Source: Dentipellis sp. KUC8613
Lineage: Eukaryota > Basidiomycota > Agaricomycetes > Russulales > Hericiaceae
NCBI GenBank assembly: GCA_002286715.1
Contig: NSJX01000051.1
Coordinates: forward strand, 35,906-99,905
Direction of reading: 5' to 3'
DNA: 64,000 nt
Of this stretch, positions 46,592 through 57,512 are shown one piece after another. How positions within the stretch are numbered: position 1 is the first letter of the stretch; each line of letters begins with the position of its first letter. A program made the position numbers and the translations under genes. A model generated the notes under the pieces. The model ran no database searches. It had not been told where the DNA came from and was given only the letters and a program-made list of their open reading frames with translations.

Positions 46592-46916
46592 CTTAGTTAT
46601 TGTGTTCCTTTACCCACAGGGCACGTAGTGTAGTATCTATGCCACGCCTGGTGGCGCGAATGCTATCACTGTAGTTTCACGACTCTCTCTTCGAGTTCAA
46701 GATAAGGTCGTAAAAAGGGGGCTCAGGCAAAGCCCACAAGTTTGGAGCGTTGAATTCGATGCCCTAGTAGTTCATATGCATACCAACCAGTCAGAAGACG
46801 AGCACGTTTTTTATAACGTCAAACCTAGAGCCTCGTGCAAGGCGACACGTCGAAGCTCTCTTCCTCCCTTCATCTCAACGTCTATCTCTGCACCCCAGCA
46901 TCGTTCGTTCCTCGCT
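46592..46916. other. Short intergenic with FBL3 promoter
   Basis: FBL2 3' flank and FBL3 promoter; a TATAA element stands at 46812-46816, about 100 bp upstream of the FBL3 ATG. Confidence 0.5.
46812..46816 (+). promoter_or_regulatory. TATA-like element of FBL3
   Basis: TATAA within TTTTTTATAACG, 101 bp upstream of the ATG. Confidence 0.4.
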
Positions 46917-47925
46917 ATGGGCCAATACTGGTACCTCGCTAATCTCGACAAAGCTCAGCAGCTATACATGAGCAAGCTCGGCGAGACTTTCTTCGATTGC
47001 CCACTGTCCGAATGTGTTCTACTGGGTCGCGTGCCGACTCTCGAGCTTTTGCCCTACTTCGAGCCTCCTCCATTGGCACCTTCTATGTGAGTCAAAATTT
47101 CTCCTTCAAATTTGCTGGGTTGCTGATCGCCACCTGAACAGTGTCAAGCAAACAGGAATCAACGGCCTTCCTGACAAATTGTTAGACAAGATATTCAGTT
47201 ATCTGTATGACGGGGGCCAGTGCATCCGCCTAGCGCTCACCGGAAGACGTTACTGGAACCTGGCGCGCCCCCACATAAGACAATCCATCACCGACTACAT
47301 CAAGTCCTTGTCCTGGGCGGGCGACCGCATCATCTGCATTGGAGACTACACCGAGGAGGACGACCTGCCACGCGCACTCCAGGCGGACAAACAATTCGCT
47401 GGCAAAGACCTGTATGAGCTTGTCGATGAAGACTTCACGAGTGTCCCGTCCGGCCTGGAAGGTCGCGGGATGCTTGGCGGGAATATCCTGCGTTCGAAAC
47501 TCGGTGAAGTCCTGAGCAACGCGTGGATGGGCGACGAATTCGCATTTGGGCCGTCTTCTATCTTCACAGATTGTATCCCGGTGGAGGAAATTGAGGCAAA
47601 TAAACTCGTCCTGCGCAACCTGTCGAAGCACGAGTATGTGCAATACAGTCGGCTCCCGATGAGCAAGAGCAAGTCTTGCGAAGTCGATCTGGCACTGGCA
47701 GCGCAGTCACAGATATGCTGGTCTTCGGATCCGAGCACTTCGATGTGGTGTGCTGGAAACGTGACCCGAGGCTCCTGGGCAGGAGACCGGCTGGATATCG
47801 CGCCGATTGAAGAGGTGAAGAATGGCGAGGATGCTGGACAGACGGTGGTGTGGAGAGATGTTAGCAAGCGTGTTGCGAGCGAGTTGGAAGACCTCATATC
47901 CGAGTGTGACATGTCAGATGATTGA
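46917..47925 (+). CDS. F-box-like family protein with WAGDR motifs (FBL3)
   Basis: Exons 46917-47086 and 47142-47925, phase-2 intron of 55 nt. Exon 1: MGQYWYLANLDKAQQLYMSK to 'ELLPYFEPPPLAPS'. Exon 2: 'GINGLPDKLLDKIFSYLYDG' then 'CIRLALTGRRYWNLARPHIR', 'LSWAGDRIICIGDYTEEDDL', 'LVLRNLSKHEYVQYSRLPM', 'SQICWSSDPSTSMWCAGN' and 'GSWAGDRLDIAPIEEV'. It ends ISECDMSDD. It is tandem with FBL2, and the F-box block here is the clearest of the four. Adaptor role in ubiquitin ligation is inferred only from the F-box-like helix. Confidence 0.77.
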
Positions 47926-48434
47926 TAGTAGGGCAACTCACTAGATTTCTCTGCGCTATACTAGCCCGCTTGCATTGTCTTGTCTCGAAGTGCAGAAAGA
48001 ACGTTTCCAATTCGGATTCAAGTCGATGAGCGTTTGTCCATCGGAAATTTCCGGCGCTTCAATTGGTGCAAGCCGCACGGCAGCCTTGGAACTTGAGCAA
48101 TCCTCACTTCATAGCGCATAACCACAAGACCATAGTTCACCCGCAGGCGCATGATCTACAATTTCGGAGATCGGTGAGCAACAGACACGCGGCACCCGCA
48201 CTTACGCCAGTATTCAAGAACACAGACACAACGACAGCACCGGGACGGACTCCTGCAATCTTTCGACTACATAGTGACTCGTGGGCTTCCAGTGAGGAAG
48301 CAACATGCGCATTAGATGAAATTTTTAATACATAAGTGCGGCCTGAGCACGGCGCTGACCTTTTGTGACCAAAGTCGACAGGCCACACTCGTTCCCATTT
48401 TTGATAATCTGCCAACCCGAGCTGCCAGACAGGC
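47926..48434. other. Convergent 3' region, FBL3 / FunK1
   Basis: 3' flanks of two converging genes. Nothing else recognised. Confidence 0.5.
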
Positions 48435-51035
48435 TCACGGGTGGCAACGGGGCGGATATCTAGCAATCTCTTGCGCCAGAATATGGCTGGTCCTATTGTT
48501 TGGCCGCTTCTTCGGTGGCTCCGCCTCATCGTGAAGAGTAGAGATGATGCAAGCAACGGGGCCCCACATCGGCCACTCCTTGTCTTCGAGCGCTTCCATC
48601 AAATATTGGCGAATCAGCTTGCCGTTCTTGAACACTGCCGCTTCGAGTTCCCATGCTTCTAGATCCTCCTGGTATCTCTTCATCTTTCGCTCCGCTGCAC
48701 CCGAAGACAAGACAGCGCAGAACGGTCTTTCGGGGGAATTGTAGCGGATACCAACACCATGATGCATGAGCATCAGAACATGGTGCAGAGACGGCGGCGT
48801 GAAGTTGACGGAAAAATATTCGTCAAAAGCCTCCCTGAGCAGCGCCTTCTTCGCTCTGCCGCCCTTGTAGTATCCTTCCCGGCGATACGACGCCTGATCA
48901 AATATGTCTTGGAGATATTCCTGGAGATCGTCCGCATGGATCGAATGACGACCGTACTTGAGCGCCATCCACAGAAGCACCCAAAAGACCGACTCGATAT
49001 CGTCCCTGGCATCATGTCGTGCGTTGTTGGGATCAAGTAGCCGGTTTGCTGACATGAATTGCCAGGTGCCAGTCTGATCTGGAGGCTTGCTATCATCTCC
49101 GCAATTCATTTCTGCAGACTTCTGACTGGCATCCCAGTCGATGAGAAGGCCACGACCATTGTGAATCAAGATGTTTCCAACGCTCAGATCGCGGTGCCGC
49201 CAACCGGCTTCCTCGGCGCCATCGAGGGCTGAATAAGAAAAGGAATTTAGCATTAACAGACTTCGTGGTACAATCACATCGCTTGCCTTCCAGAATGTCG
49301 ATGATCGCCTGCACAACCCCACTCCAGCCTCTGAACTTCCAGAGAGGCGTTCCCAGCTCGTTTGTGATGAGCCTGTATGCGCGATAGTGTCTGCGACCTC
49401 GTTGAGCCATGGGATTACGCGGCGCGAACCGGGGGTCGAAGTACTCGCTGTCGTAGAACGCTGGCGTCAGAGTATCGTAGCAGCTCCCATTCGGCGCGAC
49501 GTCCCAAGCAGCATGGACGGTACTGATGTGCTGGATCCCCTTGTCGCCCAACTCGTTGATGACTTCGTGTTCCACAACGTGCCTGGGACTGAGGATACGA
49601 TTCGTGTCCTTGAGGTGAAGAACTCGATGCTGGTGACGGTCGTATACGTAGAGTGAACGCGTCGCTCTGCCAAAAGGGCCGTGGTCGCTGGTCCGTGGAG
49701 CGGTGACATAGTAATCCCAACCATGAGTGTGCTCGTCAGGCTCGAGATTGGTCGCATAGTAAGACTTGTCAGCCAACCTGGAGGGCAGCGTCTCGGGGTA
49801 CTGCCTTGCGGAGAGCGATGAGGAGGGTCCTTCGGAAGCCACTAGAGAGTAGTCATCTTCATATATGGGAATCATTCTCAGCAGGAATAGCTTAAAGGGC
49901 TTCGCCGTGTCTGGATCTCCTATAGCCTGTCGTAGACATGACAGAGCACTTCCATAGTCCGGTTGTTCTACATCTGCCGGCTTTACCGATCCGTCGTAAC
50001 CACGCTGAGCGTCCGAGAGGAAATTGTATCGCCACAAGAATTCGACCAACGGTTTTGGATCTTCCACATAGTCGATGCGCCTCGTCACGATAGCACCGGA
50101 GCGATCCCAGCGTATGAGTCGTGCGAAGCGCCCGAGAATGAGTACAGAAAACACAAACGTTCGAAACTGGAGCTCCAAATTTGCGCTGGCGTAAGCTATA
50201 ATCTGGCCACGTGTATCCTTTCCGCATTCAGTGTCCGCTTCAAACGGATAATCGCTTGAATTAGGCTCGTCAGTCGTTCTGCGCGAGAAAAATCAGTAGT
50301 GCCCTTAGGTACCCTCATGGAGCGGTAGACCATCACGTCCGGACGCAATCCTTTTCTGCTCGAAGCGCCAGGAGGGTTTGCATAAGGATCAGGGTTTGCA
50401 TGTGAGTCTTTGCAGACCATGATGTTGCTATGGTCGAGCTGTTTGCAAACCGCGATCTAATATAGGTGTTCGTTAGATAGAATCGTTGATAATATTGCAT
50501 CACTTACATATATGGGATACATAGACTCTTCGTCATTAGTGTCTGCCATACTTTTGAGTAAGGCCTCGACTTTTTCCTCCTTCTCATTTCTATGCTTCAG
50601 CGGAGGGGGAGGAACGAACTGGTGTAGAAACTGCATGGGATCCATAGGTCCGACAAACGCGCCGGAGGCCTCTGTGCACATTTGCCGGTTCGCGACATCG
50701 AGGACTCTATGCGTTGAGCTGAATGGTACGTGGGCGTCGAGTTTCCTTGACGCTATTGTGTTCTGTGGTGGATCGACGGAAGCAGACTTGAACGGCGCTA
50801 TTGCGTTGAGCGCGGAAGACGAATCGCCCGGCATCTCCCGACCAAAGAACGACTCCTCGACACTGGTCACTGCTACAAGCGCGCCAGTGGGTACTAGTCT
50901 AGGTAAGGCTGCTGGCGATTGGAAGGAGGCAACGCTCAGAACGTGGGAAGACCCGAGTGTTATGTCTGGCACTTCGTAGCTTGACAGGGCGCTGGCCTTC
51001 CCTTCGCTCCGCGTAAGCCGTCGAGGCACCTGCAT
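48435..51035 (-). CDS. FunK1-type fungal protein kinase, possible frameshift
   Basis: FunK1 is a fungal-specific expanded kinase family. N-terminal part starts MQVPRRLTRSEGKASALSSY (51035 is the first ATG; start uncertain). Next come 'PDVMVYRSMRVPKGTTDFSR', then in another frame 'NSSDYPFEADTECGKDTRGQ' and 'FARLIRWDRSGAIVTRRIDY', both FunK1 hallmarks. The kinase core has 'AGWRHRDLSVGNILI' (catalytic Asp) and 'GLLIDWDAS' (DWD in place of DFG), then 'TGTWQFMSANRLL' and 'DDIESVFWVLLWMALK'. An intron at 49229-49286 appears to use a GC donor. The frame change at about 50247-50282 has no fitting intron, so the gene may be disrupted or the assembly may hold an indel. It lies between FBL3 and FBL4. 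Confidence 0.8.
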
Positions 51036-51543
51036 CGAAGTTTGCGTGATGTTGCCCGTCTGAGGGATGTTGAGTGGAAAAGGTTTGTACTTGTTCCCAG
51101 CCCCTGCTTTCAGGATCTGGTAGAGAGTATCATTGATCTCCTGAGTCACAGCAAAGTAATGTGTTGTAGTGAGCCAGCAGAATTGAGGACAGTACTTCAG
51201 TGCGCATGTGGTGGGTTGTGGTCGTCTGCTCAAATTTCTCGCGGTAAGTTCAACGTTTCATTCTTGGGTTTCTTTCGTCTGATGACGTTGTTCCAGGCCA
51301 TTTCTGATCGAGTTGTGGCCGCGTCCACACCTCAGGAATTTCAACTTTAACGTGGCACGCTCCCCATTGTCCTTGCAGCTTTGTTCAAGATTACGTGATA
51401 ACAATTACTCAAGTTCTCGAACATGTGTTGCGGTCCGAAGCTGATCGCCGTCCACACTCAACCGCTCATATATAAGGCTGCACCTAGCTCTGAAAACCGC
51501 AGCCTTTCGTCGCACACCTTCACTCCTACGTCACCTCTTCTTC
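51036..51543. other. Divergent promoter region, FunK1 / FBL4
   Basis: The frame of the kinase stays open to 51233 without an ATG, so an upstream exon may exist. The FBL4 TATA box lies at the right end. Confidence 0.5.
51469..51476 (+). promoter_or_regulatory. TATA box of FBL4
   Basis: TATATAAG, about 70 bp upstream of the ATG. Confidence 0.5.
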
Positions 51544-52609
51544 ATGGGGCAGTTTTGGAAGATCCTCAACCTCGACAAATGTCAAGTGGAATCGCTGGTC
51601 AAATTGGGCGAGACATTTCATGAGGGCCCGCTTGCCTATATCATGTTGAGCCGTCCACCCCCTCTTAAGTTGGTGCCGTATTTCAAGCCACCTCCTTCTT
51701 CTACTTCTCCGTATGTCCTCTTCGTCAGGGTCTATATTTACATATATGCTAACGTGGCGCATAACCAGTCTCAGAACCGGAGGAATCCAGGGCGTCCCCG
51801 ACGAGATGGTGGACGAGATATTCCAATATCTAGAAGATTACGTTGATTGCATCCGACTTGCACTCACCGGAAGACGGTATTGGAACTTGGCACGTCGCCA
51901 TATCAAGCGCGCGATGACTTGCCACTTTGCATCTTTGTCATGGGCCGGCGACCGCCTCATCTGCGTAGGAGATGGAAACGACGTCGATGATCTCCCGCAT
52001 GCGCTCAAGACTGGCGAATTCACTGGCGTCGACCTCACCTCCCTTTCAGAGGTTTACAAGAATGCCTACAGTTTCTTCAGTCGACTTGAGGGGCTTGGCA
52101 GGGAGTCTTTGCGTTACAAGATCGAAAAAGACCTGAGGAAGGGTCTGTACACACATTGGGACGGGCCAACTCCGTTCGCGCAGCGACTCGAGCTTGCGTC
52201 GGCCCATATATTTAAGGATTGTATTCCCAGCGATGTCGACGAGTACTCACTTGTCCTCCGCAACCTCTCAAAGCACGAGTTTGTGCGATACAGCGAGCTA
52301 CCTTTGGATCTCTTGCCTGAGAAGCAGTATTTGAGCCAAGCCGATGTCGACCTTTCGTGGGCAGCCCTTGCACGGATCTGCTGGTCCACGGACTCAAGCA
52401 CGTCAATAGGATACGACGGTGACATGCACCGTGGAGTGTGGGCCGGGGATCGCCTCGATATCGTGCCCATTGAAGAATTACAGGAGGGAGAGAAAGAAGG
52501 AGAAGGAGAGGCGAAGGGTTGGAAGGATGTGAGCAAGGCCGTGGCGAGGGAACTCACATTGATCCTGGCTTCAATGTTTGATATCGCTTTGCCACCGTCA
52601 AGTGCTTAA
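51544..52609 (+). CDS. F-box-like family protein with WAGDR motifs (FBL4)
   Basis: Exons 51544-51710 and 51769-52609; phase-2 intron of 58 nt. Exon 1: MGQFWKILNLDKCQVESLVK to 'KLVPYFKPPPSSTS'. Exon 2: 'GIQGVPDEMVDEIFQYLEDY', 'CIRLALTGRRYWNLARRHIK', 'LSWAGDRLICVGDGNDVDDL', a longer variable insert, 'LVLRNLSKHEFVRYSELPLD', 'ARICWSTDSSTSIGYDGD' and 'GVWAGDRLDIVPIEEL'. A Glu/Gly-rich stretch precedes the C-terminus, which ends DIALPPSSA. Same gene plan as FBL1-3. Confidence 0.77.
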
Positions 52610-52994
52610 TGGTGTACTTCTCGGAGCGGTGTATCTGTGGCATGTCAGACGAATTCATTTTGAGCAGTTATGAGAGAAGTTATGAGAAAAGAACAATTGT
52701 GAACCCAACCCAACCCTACCCCGTTGACCCATGGCACGACTCGACACGATTTCATGTACATATTGACCCTCTTGAGTGGTCTGCCTGGTTTTCAATACCG
52801 CATTCGACGAGTAACAGTGCGGTATATTCATACGGTCGAAATCCTAGACCGGGTCAAAACAACAAAAAAAACACGATATGCAAGCCCAAGAGATCCAGCG
52901 AATATAATGATAGTACACAGGTTCGTAACGCGCGACGTCTACTAGCCAACTGTTGATACAAGCGTCGTCTTGAAATGTCCCGGCATAAGTAAAT
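52610..52994. other. Convergent 3' region, FBL4 / OPT
   Basis: 3' flanks of converging genes. Nothing else recognised. Confidence 0.5.
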
Positions 52995-55900
52995 CTAACT
53001 CCATGTCCGTGGCCTGCACAGTGTCACAGTCAGCGCGAAGTCATAAAGGCGCTAAAGGGACGAAACACATACCCAAACGGATGGCCATCCTCCACGGTTT
53101 TTAACGGGAGGCTCTTCCAGTCCGCGTTATTTTCAAACACGGTGTTGCCCCACCACACCTGGATCGTCTTCGCGCCGATTTCCCCGTTGGCGGGGTATTG
53201 CAGGCTGCACCGCACACCATCGCGTCAAATATGTCGTTCTTCTCACGATCTGTGGGAGAACCTTACCAGAAGTACACCAGGATAACGCCCACGGCCGTTC
53301 CAGCGTCCAGAGCTGCGGACAGCACGTCTGCAGACACAACGGCAGTCAGACACGGAAGCTGGGCATGGAATATTTGAGGCTTACAATTATACTTCGCCCA
53401 GAAGGGGAAGAACCGCCGTCGGATGAAATACTGGAAGATGAATCCCAGGATGGCCCACGGGACGAAGTTTGACGCATTCGCTGGCGGGAGCGTCCCCAGA
53501 CCCGCGAAAATCAGACTGCGTAGCCAAGTTCAGCATATTGCACCCCATTCAACGGCCGCAGCTGGAGAAAACGATACTCACGGGAAGCTGGTGAGAGCGG
53601 CGGTCCAAGTGAGTAAATAATCGGGGAAAGTGACGAAGCAGGCAGCTCACTTGACGTAATTCAACCAGCTTTGAGGGTACTTGCGGGTCAGCCACCAAAG
53701 GAGCATAGGACAGAGTGCGCCGATCAAGAAGAAAAACACGAGTGCTAAACAGAAATCATCCTGATCAATTATCCCCATGGACAGCCGAGAGCGGTACGAC
53801 AAACCGCTGATAAAGGTCAAATGAGCCGCAGGCAGAAACGAACCGAACAACGATGCTTACTAGTAAATCTGTCCTTTCGCAAACTGACGCATTGGGCCAA
53901 CGACGCCCCACTTCAAAGGCCGAGATCGTTAAGAGAATAGTTCGGGATGGGGGTGAATGTGTCGGTTGTACGCACCACGATGGAGGCGGTGCCAAAAACC
54001 TCGATGTTCGCGCATACGAAACTAGCGGGTCGCACCGTCAGCAATGAACTGTCCTTCTAGAGGAAACAACATACTGGTTTTTCTGGCCTGCTTCGCATAA
54101 GCCGCTGCTCTGGCGTCAGGGTGCGAAATTCTCCCATAGCATATTTCTACCACGTACTCAATATTCGAAAACATCCTAGACAAGCTAGTCAGCCTTTGAT
54201 TTCAACGGAAATCAAACATATCAACGCACCAGGTCTGCACGCCGAGCTGCACCGTGCCCGCAATGGCAGTTGATAGGATCTGCACGAAGTGAGATCCCAC
54301 CGTTCCACCGACCATAGCAACAAACGTACCTGCGCCCAAAACATCGGACGAGGCGGTACCTTCATGTAGTGCCCCAGCTTGAAATCCGACGTGAAGATCA
54401 TAGCTGCAGCCGCATGCCCATGTCAGTACAAATTCACCTCGCGAGCTCGACCTGCCTACCTTGTGACATCGTAATATACGTCCATGTCTACAACGCCAAA
54501 GAACCACGCCCATCAGCCAACCTGCCAAACTCGCATCACCAATTCCAATCCGTACCTTAAACCTGCAAAACCCAACACGCACGACATCAGCAACGGAGCT
54601 CAGGCTCGGAGGCTCGGAAAGTCGGGGGCGCATTATGCCGACGCTCGATCGAGAGAAAAGGCTCACATCATCATCGCAACCGGCTTTCCGGGGAGAATAA
54701 GCCCGGCGACGAGCTCGCCGATGACGCTAGCGGGGAAGGAGCAAACTGCGGTCAATCATCGTGCGCGGCATCCGGGCGGGAGGCGGGGGCTCACTTCAGG
54801 CCGACCTGGCGATTCGTGATGGCTTGCAGCATGCCTGGGGGCACGATGGCATCAGACGGGTCGGGGTATACGCTGCTGCGACGGCGACGGCGGACGTACC
54901 GATGGGTATGATGTAGATTAGCGCTGGAGGGTGTATGCTGTTAGCCAAGACATTGTGGAGCAGGAGGGAAAGCGGTACCGATGAGCAGTGCGACAAGCAA
55001 CGCCCAGATCGTCATGCTCGTCGGCCACAGCTTGATGCACAGCCCCGCGAAAGTGAAAGTCACCGCTACCAACAGAAGATCATATCATACGCCATTCGTT
55101 AGCGGCTTTGAGCAAGGGACTTGTTTTGGAAGGCCTTACCGAATATGCACGCGTACCACCATTCTGACACTAAATTCCAAATCGTGAGCTCGTGCCTCGG
55201 CACCGCGTGGTGGCGGATACTGAGGACTTACCTTGCGGATATCGCGACATCAACTGGGCGTGCACGTCAGGCTGCTCCCGCAGCGAGCGGCCAAAGTGCA
55301 ACTTGATGGGTTTCCAGAAGTAAATTAGGGAGTGCACGATAGTTGCCGTCATAGACGCAAATGACAGCCCGTACGACACGGCGAATGTTGTCCTGAGCTC
55401 GTCCGTCAGATACCAAAAGCTATACCGAAAGCGGGAAGCAGAGCGTACGAGAGGAATAGCGGGCTGTATTCCTGGTAGGCCGTTGAGTTCAGAGTCGCGT
55501 CAGCGTTGAGTACGCGACCCAAGTCGTACGATTTTCCAGTGTTGTCGAATGCGTTACGAGAAGAGATTCTGCACGCGAACGTAAGGACATTTGGATGGAA
55601 GACGGTGCGCAGGACTTACGGCATATATGCACCGTACCAAGTATTTGTGTACTGTAAGTAGCGGCGTTAGTGATACAGACGAGGCGATAAGAGACTACAC
55701 TTGCATAAAGCAAAGGTGTCAAGAACCCTGAGAAATAGCTTCAGCGGTCGTTCCACAGTAGGGCACAATGCACGTACAATAAAAGAAGACAAAACTAGCA
55801 AAAACATTGGCCTCTGCCCACCCTGAAGGTGGCCCTTATCAGTGCCTTTCGGTAGAAGGTAAGGAAAATATTCATACAAGGTGTTGCCAATCTGCAAGAC

Positions 55901-57512
55901 ACGATTCATTCAGCCGTTAGCGTGAGTCAAGGTGCTGACCACGGAACGATACGTACGGGCTTCCAACATAGGCTATCTGATTCCAATCGAAAGTCAAGAG
56001 CGAAAACCCCATGCCACTCCTGTAGCTGTACGAGAGGCGTATTACAGCACACTTCTTCCGCCGAAAAGCAAGACTTACCCAAACAGCTGATTGACGATCT
56101 GCGGTGGCCCATGAGCGGTGTTACAGAAAAGGCACACAGAAAATGGGACCTACCACGTTCTTCGGGGCGATCCAACATGCCCATGTGAAGACGCTTAAAA
56201 ATAACACTGAGGGACAGACGGGAGATGTACATAGAAGACTGCTACGCACCTGAGAGCCTGGAATAGGTATCCTGGCACTATGTCTGTTGACAGGGCCGGT
56301 TGGTAAGCCGTATAGGTGGATGACAACTTCGTGCTTACACCAAACGGTTGACCCGATGAAGGCGAGCAGGAAGAAACGCTCTCGACTCATGCTCTCGCGG
56401 AGCCCTGTCCCAGAGTAGTTCTGGGAATGCAGGGTGTTGAAGAGCGCGCACTGGACGAGTGTGCTAGGCCAGACTGGCTGAGGGTGAGTTGACGAGCTGA
56501 GTGAGAGGGGAATTTCACACACTCATAGACGGAGGGGCGACCAAGAATCGCCTGGCGATACCGCCAATAGAAAATCCAATAAATTGTGTCGACATAACCA
56601 ACATCCATTGGTCTATACGAAAAGTCAAAGGGCATGTTCTCGGGGACGAGAAAAGACCTACAGATAAAGTTAAAATTCTGCTGATAATACACTCGTTGAA
56701 CTGCAATGATATCCGTCTATGAAGCATCATTAGCAGGCGAAGTTCCTAGCAAAGAAGCTCTTACAGCATAGGCCGCCTGGGCGCCGACGCCTGCCATAAC
56801 TGTCACGAGGACCTGACAGCTCTGGAGTCAGATTATCTGATATCAAAAGTGCTACAAAGTGGCGCACATGCTCCTTGATAGTGAACGGCCCCGGATTGAT
56901 GGACACCCCGAAAATGGCGAAGCGGGGCATGACGCGCGCCCATAGCCGGCCCATAGGGAATGCTACTAATTGCGCGACCAACTGCAAGTCCAGCGTAAAT
57001 TCAATGGATAAGAAAAAGGAGCCGCCTTGTTCGTGTGCACTCACACCGGAGACCAAAATAGAAGGATATCGGAAGTGGAAGAACTGGTTTATGCCCGGAA
57101 GCAATATCGCCCAGAAGAGGCCAATCACCCATGCCCGTATTGTCGAGACAGGCATGGACGGATCGTCGAAGTTCGCGACTGCAGCGCGCACCTCGGGATA
57201 TGGAGAGTCGTCCTCTGCGACACACGGTTGGTGTAACGTCAGAACTATACACTCAAATAATGAACATACCTAATCCAGTGTCCGAAAAATCAAGATTAGG
57301 GTCGAAGAACTCGGGAGCGGAGCTGATCGGTGGAGGCTCCTGCATGGAGACTGGCCGGATAGTGGAATGGCTGAATCCATTTTCTGTGCTGGACGTCAAT
57401 GAACGTTGCCCTCGCGTGCCAAGTAGCACGTACCCGACGACTTCTCCGCGTTGCGCAAGCTATAGTCATAGATGCCGCTGTCTCGAATGTGGCCCTCGGC
57501 GTTTGCTGACAT
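52995..57512 (-). CDS. OPT-family oligopeptide transporter
   Basis: Proton-coupled plasma-membrane transporter of small peptides (and possibly glutathione or metal conjugates), with about 12-14 membrane helices. It starts MSANAEGHIRDSGIYDYSLR; exon 2 gives 'ISSAPEFFDPNLDFSDTGL', exon 3 'DDPSMPVSTIRAWVIGLFWA' and 'LPGINQFFHFRYPSILVSG', later 'QWMLVMSTQFIGFSIGGIAR', 'QCALFNTLHSQ', 'FTSDFKLGHYMKVPPRPMFW' and 'FFFLIGALCPMLLWWLTRKY'. The final exon closes the family end F-G-P-R-T-W and stops at 52995-52997. More than 15 introns. The intron at 55652-55704 uses a GC-AG pair between 'LTPLLY' and 'YTNTWYGAYMP'. No frame break was found at the junctions checked. Confidence 0.9.
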
